The translations under genes were made by a program, and so were the position numbers. DNA of 64,000 bases from the NCBI RefSeq assembly GCF_004522095.1, contig NZ_SPUI01000002.1, positions 1,116,001-1,180,000 on the forward strand, read 5' to 3'. Source of the stretch: Nocardioides sp. 503 (lineage in GTDB: Bacteria; Actinomycetota; Actinomycetes; Propionibacteriales; Nocardioidaceae). How positions within the stretch are numbered: the first letter of the stretch is position 1; each line of letters starts with the position of its first letter. The notes below the pieces were generated by a model. That model ran no database searches, was not told the DNA's origin, and saw nothing but the letters and a program-made list of their open reading frames with translations. Below, piece after piece: positions 57,586 to 64,000 of this stretch.

Positions 57586-58572
57586 GTGGAGGGGACCGCC
57601 GCCGTGAACGAGCGCAAGAGCGAGCGGCTGCTCAACCTGCTGATCATGCTCCTCGTCCAGCGCCACTTCGTCGCCAAGGACCGCATCCGCACCCTGCTCT
57701 ACCCGGGGTCCTCGCGCGACGCCTTCGAGAAGATGTTCGAGCGCGACAAGGAGGAGCTGCGCAGCCTCGGCGTCCCGATCGAGGTCGGGCAGATGGACGC
57801 GTTCTTCGCCGACGAGCCGGGCTACCGGATCCGCCCCGACGAGTTCGCACTGCCCGACATCGCGCTCGAGCCCGACGAGGCGGCCATCATCGGCCTCGCC
57901 ACCAAGGTCTGGCAGCACGCCCGCCTGGCCGAGGCGACGACCGACGTCGTCCGCAAGCTGACCGCGCTCGGTGTCCCCGTCGACGTCTCGGCCCTCGACA
58001 TCGTCCAGCCCCGGCTCAGCGCCGACGAGCCGTCGTTCGACGTCTTCTTCGAGGCGGTGCAGGAGCGCAGCGCGGTGGAGTTCGACTACGTCCGGTCCGG
58101 CCAGAGCGAGGTGACCCGCCGTCGCCTGCACCCGTGGGGCGTGGCTCGCTACGCCGGCCGCTGGTACGTCGTCGGGCACGACCTCGACCGCGACGCCGAG
58201 CGCCTGTTCCGGCTCTCCAGGGTCCAGGGCAAGGCCCGCAAGGTCGGTCCCGCGGGCGCCTACGAGGTCCCGCCCGGCACCGACGTCGGCGAGGTCGCCC
58301 GTCGTCTCGCGCCCGCCCCGCGCCTCGAGCGCGCGGTCGTCCTGGCCCGCGCCGGCACCGGCGTGCCCCTGCGCCGCGAGGCCTCCGAGATCACCACCGC
58401 CGTCGTCGGCCCGGACGACCGCACCCTGTGGGACCGGCTGGTCGTCACCCGCAGCGCCATCGGCCTGGCCGACGAGCTGCTGGGCTACGGCGCCGACGTC
58501 TACGTCGAGGAGCCGGCCGAGCTGCGCGACGAGCTCGTCGAGCGACTGAGCGCCGTCGGGGGTGCCGCATGA
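57586..58572 (+). CDS. pafB: WYL-domain transcription regulator PafB
   Basis: A 328-residue regulator: an N-terminal helix-turn-helix (ERKSERLLNLLIMLLVQRHF), then a WYL domain with RRLHPWGVARYAGRWYVVGHD. A C-terminal WCX extension follows. With PafC it activates DNA-damage genes in mycobacteria (recalled), probably sensing single-stranded nucleic acid. GAGGAG lies about 9 nt before the GTG. Its stop overlaps the pafC ATG. Confidence 0.93.
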   Translation: MEGTAAVNERKSERLLNLLIMLLVQRHFVAKDRIRTLLYPGSSRDAFEKMFERDKEELRSLGVPIEVGQMDAFFADEPGYRIRPDEFALPDIALEPDEAAIIGLATKVWQHARLAEATTDVVRKLTALGVPVDVSALDIVQPRLSADEPSFDVFFEAVQERSAVEFDYVRSGQSEVTRRRLHPWGVARYAGRWYVVGHDLDRDAERLFRLSRVQGKARKVGPAGAYEVPPGTDVGEVARRLAPAPRLERAVVLARAGTGVPLRREASEITTAVVGPDDRTLWDRLVVTRSAIGLADELLGYGADVYVEEPAELRDELVERLSAVGGAA

Positions 58573-59555
58573 GCCACACACCGGCGGGGGCCAAGGACCA
58601 GGTGGCGCGGCTGCTGACGCTGGTGCCGTTCCTGCACACCCACGGCCAGGTCCGCATCGACACCGCCGCCGCCGCGCTCGGGGTGCCGGAGGAGCAGCTG
58701 GTCACCGACCTCAAGGTGCTGCTGATGTGCGGGCTGCCCGGCGGCTACCCCGACGACCTCATCGACGTCGACCTGGACGCCCTGGAGGCCGGCGTCATCC
58801 GGGTGTCCAACGCCGACTACCTCGCCCGCCCCCTGCGGCTCACTCCCACCGAGGCGAGCGCGATCATCGTGGCCCTCCGCGCCCTGCGCAGCGGCGCCAA
58901 GGACGACACCCGCGAGGTCGTCGACCGGGCCCTGGCCAAGCTCGAGGCGGCCGCTGCCCAGGGCTCCGGCGCCCCCCAGATCGACCCCGGCGTCAACGCC
59001 GCCGACGCCGACCAGGCGCTGCTCGCCGTACGCCTGCGCGACGCGGTCGACCGAGGCCGCCAGGTCCGTCTCACCTACTACGTGCCTGCGCGCGACGAGG
59101 AGTCGGTGCGCGTCGTCGACCCGCACGGCGTGATCACCCACGGCGGGCTGACCTACCTCGACGCGTGGTGCCACAGCGCCGAGGCGCCCCGGCTCTTCCG
59201 CCTGGACCGCATCGCAGCCGCGGAGACCCTCACCACGCCGGTCTCCCGGCCCGACACCGAGCCCCGCGACCTGGGCGACGGGCTGTTCACGTCGTCCTCG
59301 CAGACCACGCCGGTCACGCTGCGGCTGCGGCCCGAGGCCCACTGGGCCACCGAGTACTACCCGATGGACGCGATCCGTCCCCAGGACGACGGCACGCTCG
59401 AGGTGGACCTGCAGGTCGCCGACGAGCGCTGGCTGACGCGGCTGCTGCTGCGCCTGGCCCCGCACGCCGACGTCGTGGCCCCTGCCGGCTACGGCGAGGC
59501 GTTCATCGCCGCCGCACAGGACGCCCTCAGGCTCTACTCACGGCCCCCGGCGTAG
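58569..59555 (+). CDS. pafC: WYL-domain transcription regulator PafC
   Basis: A 328-residue partner of PafB. The N-terminal winged-helix-like region (AKDQVARLLTLVPFLHTHGQ) is followed by a WYL domain (VVDPHGVITHGGLTYLDAWCH) and a WCX tail. Coupled to pafB by an ATGA overlap, which fits the known heterodimer. Confidence 0.93.
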   Translation: MSHTPAGAKDQVARLLTLVPFLHTHGQVRIDTAAAALGVPEEQLVTDLKVLLMCGLPGGYPDDLIDVDLDALEAGVIRVSNADYLARPLRLTPTEASAIIVALRALRSGAKDDTREVVDRALAKLEAAAAQGSGAPQIDPGVNAADADQALLAVRLRDAVDRGRQVRLTYYVPARDEESVRVVDPHGVITHGGLTYLDAWCHSAEAPRLFRLDRIAAAETLTTPVSRPDTEPRDLGDGLFTSSSQTTPVTLRLRPEAHWATEYYPMDAIRPQDDGTLEVDLQVADERWLTRLLLRLAPHADVVAPAGYGEAFIAAAQDALRLYSRPPA

Positions 59556-59591
59556 GCTGGGATCCAACGCACCCCGACGAATGAGGTCCCG

Positions 59592-59933
59592 ATGCTCTAC
59601 CCACTGATCGGTATGCCGGCTGGAGCCGAGTGGCTCGTCATCCTGGCCATCGTCATCCTGGTGTTCGGTGCGGCCAAGCTGCCCGCCCTGGCCCGCAGCA
59701 CCGGCCAGTCGCTGCGCATCTTCAAGGCCGAGACCAAGGGCCTGCGCGACGACGACGACCCGACCGAGCCCACGCCGCCTGCGACGCCGGCCGCCGAGCT
59801 CCCGGAGGCCACCAGGCCCGTCACCCCGCCCGTCACGCCCCCGGCGATGACCCCCGTGGAGCCGCAGGCCGTCGACCCCATGCCCGGCACCACGGAGCAC
59901 CAGACGCCCCACAACGGCCCCCGCAACGCCTGA
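59592..59933 (+). CDS. tatA: Sec-independent translocase subunit TatA
   Basis: A 113-residue protein. One N-terminal helix (GAEWLVILAIVILVFGAAKLP) with the FG hinge is followed by the amphipathic helix LARSTGQSLRIFKAETK and a long Pro/Thr-rich tail. It forms the pore of the twin-arginine export system. GAGGT lies before the ATG at 59592; a later ATG at 59613 is possible. TAGGCT (59553-59558) overlaps the pafC stop. Confidence 0.93.
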   Translation: MLYPLIGMPAGAEWLVILAIVILVFGAAKLPALARSTGQSLRIFKAETKGLRDDDDPTEPTPPATPAAELPEATRPVTPPVTPPAMTPVEPQAVDPMPGTTEHQTPHNGPRNA

Positions 59934-59961
59934 GCCTCGGGCGGCCTGAGAGCATCGCCGG

Positions 59962-60798
59962 GTGTCCATCTCCGGCCTGGTCCAGCTGTTCGTCGGCACC
60001 CCGGTCCACCCGGTCGGCGAGGACGGCCGGATGGCGCTGTCCGACCACCTGCGAGAGCTGCGCGCCCGGATCCTGAAGGGCACCCTGGTGGTCCTGATCG
60101 GGCTGGGCGTCGCCCTGATCTTCTTCGACCAGCTCTACGACCTGGTCTACGACCCCTACCTCCGCGCCCAGCGGAAGCTGCCGGAGGGGAGCACCGTCGG
60201 CACGACGGGCGGCCCCGGCGGCGGCCTGATGCTCTACCTCAAGCTCTGCGGCCTCGCCTCGGTCGTGTGCACCAGCCCGTTCTGGCTCTACCAGATCTGG
60301 GCGTTCATCCTCCCCGGCCTGCACGCCAAGGAGAAGCGCTGGTCGCGGATCTTCGTCGCCATCGCAGGGCCGCTCTTCGCGGTGGGGATCCTGCTCGGCT
60401 ACGTCACCCTGCCCAAGGGCCTGGAGATCCTGATCGGCTTCAACCCACCGGGGCTGACGAACCTCGTCGACTTCAACGACTACCTCACGTTCTTCAGCCG
60501 CACCCTGCTGGTCTTCGGCATCGCCTTCGAGATCCCGCTGTTCGTCGTGCTGCTCAACCTCGCCGGCGTGGTCTCCGGCAAGAGCCTGGGCGCCCACCGG
60601 CCCTGGATCATCGTGGGGGTGTTCGTCTTCGCCGCGATCGCGACGCCGTCGGCCGACCCGTTCACGATGACGTTCATGGCCGTCCCGATGGTGCTGCTCT
60701 TCCTGCTCGCCGAGCAGATCGCCCGCTACAACGACCGCCGCCGCGCCCGCCGCGACCCCCACGCCGGGCTGTCGCCCGACGAGGCCTCGGCGCTGTGA
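59962..60798 (+). CDS. tatC: Sec-independent translocase subunit TatC
   Basis: A 278-residue membrane protein with six helices. Conserved features are MALSDHLRELRARILKG at the N-terminus, FWLYQIWAFILPGLHAKEKR, and IATPSADPFTMTFMAVPM. It is the receptor for twin-arginine signal peptides. GTG start 28 bp after tatA; its stop overlaps the next GTG. Confidence 0.95.
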   Translation: MSISGLVQLFVGTPVHPVGEDGRMALSDHLRELRARILKGTLVVLIGLGVALIFFDQLYDLVYDPYLRAQRKLPEGSTVGTTGGPGGGLMLYLKLCGLASVVCTSPFWLYQIWAFILPGLHAKEKRWSRIFVAIAGPLFAVGILLGYVTLPKGLEILIGFNPPGLTNLVDFNDYLTFFSRTLLVFGIAFEIPLFVVLLNLAGVVSGKSLGAHRPWIIVGVFVFAAIATPSADPFTMTFMAVPMVLLFLLAEQIARYNDRRRARRDPHAGLSPDEASAL

Positions 60799-61190
60799 CC
60801 GCGGGCGAGGCCGCCGAGGTGGACCCCTTCGACCTGCCCGGCTGGCTCGGGGAGGCCGAGGTCACCTGGTCCACCGACGAGGGGCTGCGCGCCGGCCACC
60901 TGGTCGCCGGGCGCCTGACCGGCGCCGGGGAGGAGCTGCCCTGCGACCTGCTCGCCGTCGACGAGGCCTACCCGCAGCCGGTCACCGACACCGCCCTGCG
61001 CTCCCGCGCCCACCAGGCCTGGCGCCACGGCCAGCTCCACCTGGCGTCGTACGGCGGGCGCCTCACCCTGCTCGTGCCCGGCACCGGCTTCGACGCCGAC
61101 CGGGTCCTCGAGGCGCTGGCCCGCCTGGCGATGGCGGTGGGCGCCGCGCCGGAGCGCTACGCCGTGCACCTCCGGATCGGCAGCCGGTAG
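60795..61190 (+). CDS. Conserved hypothetical protein after tatC
   Basis: A 131-residue soluble protein with no recognised domain. It starts within the tatC stop (GTGA) and is co-translated with it. Alternating strands and helices (LPCDLLAVDEAYPQPVTD, LTLLVPGTGFDADRVLEAL) suggest a compact alpha/beta fold. Similar small genes follow tatC in other actinobacteria, as far as I recall; the function is unknown. Confidence 0.7.
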   Translation: MTAGEAAEVDPFDLPGWLGEAEVTWSTDEGLRAGHLVAGRLTGAGEELPCDLLAVDEAYPQPVTDTALRSRAHQAWRHGQLHLASYGGRLTLLVPGTGFDADRVLEALARLAMAVGAAPERYAVHLRIGSR

Positions 61191-61205
61191 CACTAGGCTC
61201 CGAGG

Positions 61206-62084
61206 GTGGCCGCCACCCGGACGATCGCGCTCCTGGCGAACCCCACCGCGGGCGGCGGCAAAGGCGCCAGCAGGGCCGGTGCCGCCCTCGAGCGCCTGCG
61301 CAGCCAAGGGCACCACGTCCAGGCGCTCCAGGGACGGGACGCCGACGAGGCGCTGGACATCGCCCGGGCCGCCGTCGCCGACGGCGTCGACGCCCTGGTG
61401 GTCGTGGGCGGCGACGGCATGGTCCACCTCGGGGTGCAGGCGGTGGCCACGACCGGCGTACCGCTCGGCGTGGTCCCGGCCGGCACCGGCAACGACGTGG
61501 CCCGCTACGTCGACCTGCCGCGCACCGACCCGGTGGCCGCCGTCGACCGGTTGCTCGCCTGGCGGCCCCGCACGCTGGACCTCGCCGTGAGCCAGGGGCG
61601 CTACTTCACCACCGTCATGGCCGCCGGCTTCGACGCGGTCGTCAACGAGCGGGCCAACCGGATGGCCTGGCCGAAGGGCCAGATGCGCTACAACCTCGCC
61701 ACCCTCGCCGAGCTGCGCACCCTGAAGCCGATCGACTACATCCTCGACCTGGACGGCACGGCTCTCCGCGTCCCCGCGGTCCTGGTCGCCGTCGGCAACG
61801 GACCGTCGTTCGGTGGCGGGCTGCGCATCGCGGAGGGGGCGCTGCTCGACGACGGGCTCCTCGACGTCGTCGTGATCAAGCCGATCGGCCGCCTGGAGCT
61901 GGTGCGCACCTACCCGCGGCTGTTCCGCGGCACCCACACCAGCCATCCGCAGTACGAGCGGCACCGGGTCCGGCGGGTCACGGTTGCGGCGCCTGGCATC
62001 GTGGGGTACGCCGACGGGGAGCGGTTCGGACCGCTGCCCCTCACCATCGAGAGCGTTCCGGGAGCCCTGATCCTGCTGTCATGA
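61206..62084 (+). CDS. Diacylglycerol kinase-family lipid kinase
   Basis: A 292-residue YegS/DgkB-type lipid kinase. ALLANPTAGGGKGAS at the N-terminus, VVGGDGMVHLGVQ (nucleotide-binding GGDG) and PAGTGNDVARY are intact. A C-terminal beta-sandwich domain follows. It would phosphorylate diacylglycerol or a related lipid (the mycobacterial relative is Rv2252, recalled). TAGGCT 6 nt before the GTG indicates leaderless mRNA. Its stop overlaps the next ATG. Confidence 0.9.
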   Translation: MAATRTIALLANPTAGGGKGASRAGAALERLRSQGHHVQALQGRDADEALDIARAAVADGVDALVVVGGDGMVHLGVQAVATTGVPLGVVPAGTGNDVARYVDLPRTDPVAAVDRLLAWRPRTLDLAVSQGRYFTTVMAAGFDAVVNERANRMAWPKGQMRYNLATLAELRTLKPIDYILDLDGTALRVPAVLVAVGNGPSFGGGLRIAEGALLDDGLLDVVVIKPIGRLELVRTYPRLFRGTHTSHPQYERHRVRRVTVAAPGIVGYADGERFGPLPLTIESVPGALILLS

Positions 62085-64000
62085 CCACCTCCGACCAGTC
62101 GTCCGCCCGTCCGGGCCGGGGCGCCGACCTGACGCCCGCCGACGCCGCTCACGCCGAGCTGGGTCCCGCCGAGCGCTACGCCGCCATGCGCCGCGACCGC
62201 AAGCACCCGGTGCTGCGCGACTTCGCCGCCCACTACGACTTCCCGCTCGACGACTTCCAGGTCCGGGCCTGCCGCGAGATCGAGGACGGCCGCGGCGTGC
62301 TCGTCGCCGCCCCGACGGGCTCGGGCAAGACGATCGTCGGGGAGTTCGCGATACACCTGGCGCTCGCGACCGGGCGCAAGGCCTTCTACACGACGCCGAT
62401 CAAGGCCCTGTCCAACCAGAAGTTCCACGACCTGGTCGACCGCTACGGCGCCGACCAGGTGGGCCTGCTCACCGGCGACAACACGATCAACGGCGAGGCG
62501 CCGATCGTCGTGATGACCACCGAGGTGCTGCGCAACATGCTGTACGCCGGCTCGCGCACCCTGCTGGGCCTGGGGTTCGTGGTGATGGACGAGGTGCACT
62601 ACCTCGCCGACCGCGCGCGCGGCGCCGTCTGGGAGGAGGTGATCATCCACCTGCCGGAGTCGGTGGCCCTGGTCTCCCTGTCCGCCACGGTCTCCAACGC
62701 CGAGGAGTTCGGGGAGTGGCTGGCCACCGTGCGCGGCGAGACGACCACGATCGTGGAGGAGCGCCGCCCGGTGCCGCTCTACCAGCACGTGATGGTCGGC
62801 CGGCGGCTGCTCGACCTGTTCGCCTCCTCCGACGTCGACGCCGCGGCCGGCTTCGTCAAGGAGGGCGCCCCCGTCAACGACGAGCTCAACCGGATCGCCC
62901 GCGACGACTGGGCCTCGGCGCGCATGAAGGACCGCCGTACGCCGAAGGGGAGCAGGGGTCGCTCGGGCGGGCCCCGGCAGGTCGGCAACGGTCGGCGGGT
63001 GTGGATCCCCAGCCGCGCGGACGTCATCGAGCGCCTCGACCGCGAGGGGCTGCTGCCGGCGATCGTGTTCATCTTCAGCCGGGTGGGCTGCGACGCGGCG
63101 GTGACCCAGTGCCTCAGCGCCGGAGTGCGGCTCACGACGCCGGAGGAGCGCGACGAGATCGTGGCGTTCGTCGAGGCCAGCTGTCGCGACCTGCCTGAGG
63201 ACGACCTGCACGTGCTGGGCTACCACGACTTCCTCGACGGGCTGAGCCGCGGCGTCGCGGCGCACCACGCCGGCATGCTGCCGGCGTTCAAGCAGTGCGT
63301 GGAGGAGCTCTACGTGCGCGGGCTGTGCAAGGTGGTCTTCGCGACCGAGACGCTCGCGCTCGGCATCAACATGCCGGCGCGCACGGTCGTCATCGAGAAG
63401 CTGTCGAAGTGGAACGGCGAGACGCACGCCGACATCACGCCGGGGGAGTACACCCAGCTCACCGGCCGCGCCGGCCGCCGTGGCCTGGACGTCGAGGGCC
63501 ACGGCGTCGTGCTGTGGCAGCCGGGGATGAACCCCCGCGAGGTGGCCGGGCTGGCCTCCACCCGGACCTACCCGCTGCGGTCGTCGTTCCGCCCGTCGTA
63601 CAACATGGCCGTCAACCTGGTGCACCAGTTCGGGCGCGAGCGCAGCCGCGAGCTGCTGGAGCAGTCGTTCGCGCAGTTCCAGGCGGACAAGGCAGTGGTG
63701 GGCCTGGCGCGGCAGCTGCGCAAGGCCGAGGACGCGCTGGACGGCTACGTCGAGGCGGCCACGTGCCACCTCGGGGACTTCATGGAGTACGCCGGGCTGC
63801 GCCGGGCCATCAGCGACGCCGAGAAGAACGCCAGCCGGGCGCGTCGCTCGGACCGCCGCGAGGAGGCGCTGGCCTCGCTGGGGCGGCTCAAGGTGGGCGA
63901 CGTCATCCAGGTGCCAGCGGGCAAGTTCGCCGGGTTCGCCGTGGTCGTCGACCCGGGCTACTCGCCCGAGGGGCCCCGACCGTACGTCGTGACGGCCGAC
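62081..64000 (+). CDS. helY: DEAD/DEAH-box helicase, HelY/Ski2-like (cut by window end)
   Basis: Open from ATG 62081 to the window edge (640 codons, 3' end missing). Motif I is AAPTGSGKTIVGEF (about residue 85), with TTPIKALSNQKF (Ia), VVMDEVHYL (II), LSATVSN (III), IVFIFSRVGCDA (IV), FATETLALGINMPA (V) and QLTGRAGRRGLD (VI). This is the Ski2/Mtr4-like order, and the linker KGSRGRSGGPRQ is basic. It is likely involved in RNA processing or decay. Coupled to the lipid kinase gene (ATGA). From memory, helY follows tatC in mycobacteria too. Confidence 0.92.
   Translation, partial: MTTSDQSSARPGRGADLTPADAAHAELGPAERYAAMRRDRKHPVLRDFAAHYDFPLDDFQVRACREIEDGRGVLVAAPTGSGKTIVGEFAIHLALATGRKAFYTTPIKALSNQKFHDLVDRYGADQVGLLTGDNTINGEAPIVVMTTEVLRNMLYAGSRTLLGLGFVVMDEVHYLADRARGAVWEEVIIHLPESVALVSLSATVSNAEEFGEWLATVRGETTTIVEERRPVPLYQHVMVGRRLLDLFASSDVDAAAGFVKEGAPVNDELNRIARDDWASARMKDRRTPKGSRGRSGGPRQVGNGRRVWIPSRADVIERLDREGLLPAIVFIFSRVGCDAAVTQCLSAGVRLTTPEERDEIVAFVEASCRDLPEDDLHVLGYHDFLDGLSRGVAAHHAGMLPAFKQCVEELYVRGLCKVVFATETLALGINMPARTVVIEKLSKWNGETHADITPGEYTQLTGRAGRRGLDVEGHGVVLWQPGMNPREVAGLASTRTYPLRSSFRPSYNMAVNLVHQFGRERSRELLEQSFAQFQADKAVVGLARQLRKAEDALDGYVEAATCHLGDFMEYAGLRRAISDAEKNASRARRSDRREEALASLGRLKVGDVIQVPAGKFAGFAVVVDPGYSPEGPRPYVVTAD

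Overview
The window is 64 kb of very GC-rich chromosome from an actinobacterium. The Pup-proteasome genes, mycothiol ligase MshC, GuaB1, DUF3090 and the SCO1664 and MSMEG_4193 families place it in the Actinomycetota. Codon usage, gene order and the TAGGST-type -10 boxes beside GTG/ATG starts suggest Nocardioides or a close relative; this is inference, as no rRNA is present. There are no insertion sequences, prophage genes or CRISPR arrays.

Layout. (1) 0.4-11.3 kb: one giant secreted protein with a metzincin-like protease head and about 30 Ig-like repeats. (2) 11.4-26.8 kb: metabolic and accessory genes. These include a sulfotransferase, peptide deformylase, a FadE24/FadE23-like acyl-CoA dehydrogenase pair behind a sharp operator, histone-H1-like proteins, YiaAB, DUF2252, galactokinase, GuaB1, an epimerase, a PEP-mutase-like protein, an MFS transporter, and a PNPOx-USP pair downstream of a DosR-like box. 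(3) 27.0-32.1 kb: tRNA-Leu(GAG), M20 peptidase, TPR protein, aldo/keto reductase, UppP and CorA. (4) 32.2-41.1 kb: phosphomutase, DUF3090, SCO1664-family kinase-like protein, MshC, PAC2 protein, MetH and a HAD hydrolase. (5) 41.3-47.8 kb: a small secreted protein beside a two-component system, RecB-like nuclease, site-2 protease, TrmI and an amidotransferase. (6) 48-64 kb: mpa, a 25-residue membrane peptide, dop, pup-prcB-prcA, a nuclease-like gene, pafA, a lipoprotein FKBP, pafB-pafC, tatA-tatC, a small conserved gene, a lipid kinase and a HelY-like helicase cut by the window end. Regions 4 and 6 match, from memory, the order around Rv2136c-Rv2092c of Mycobacterium tuberculosis.

The Pup system is complete in principle. 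Pup ends in Gln and is deamidated by Dop, ligated by PafA, recruited and unfolded by Mpa, and its targets are degraded by PrcBA. PafBC is the DNA-damage-responsive regulator commonly encoded beside pafA.

The most unusual signal is a family of about 65-bp inverted repeats: fifteen full copies and two partial ones. Outer arms read CTGCGGTTTGGTCAC and GTGACCAAACCGCAG. No copy lies inside a predicted gene, and fifteen of the seventeen lie just after a stop codon, usually between convergent genes or between successive proteasome genes. Some copies keep pairing through compensatory changes, one has a replacement hairpin, and one has collapsed to its outer arms. They look like a lineage-specific bidirectional terminator or REP-like element. 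A second pattern is widespread leaderless transcription, with a TANNNT box 6-8 nt before the start codon of many genes.
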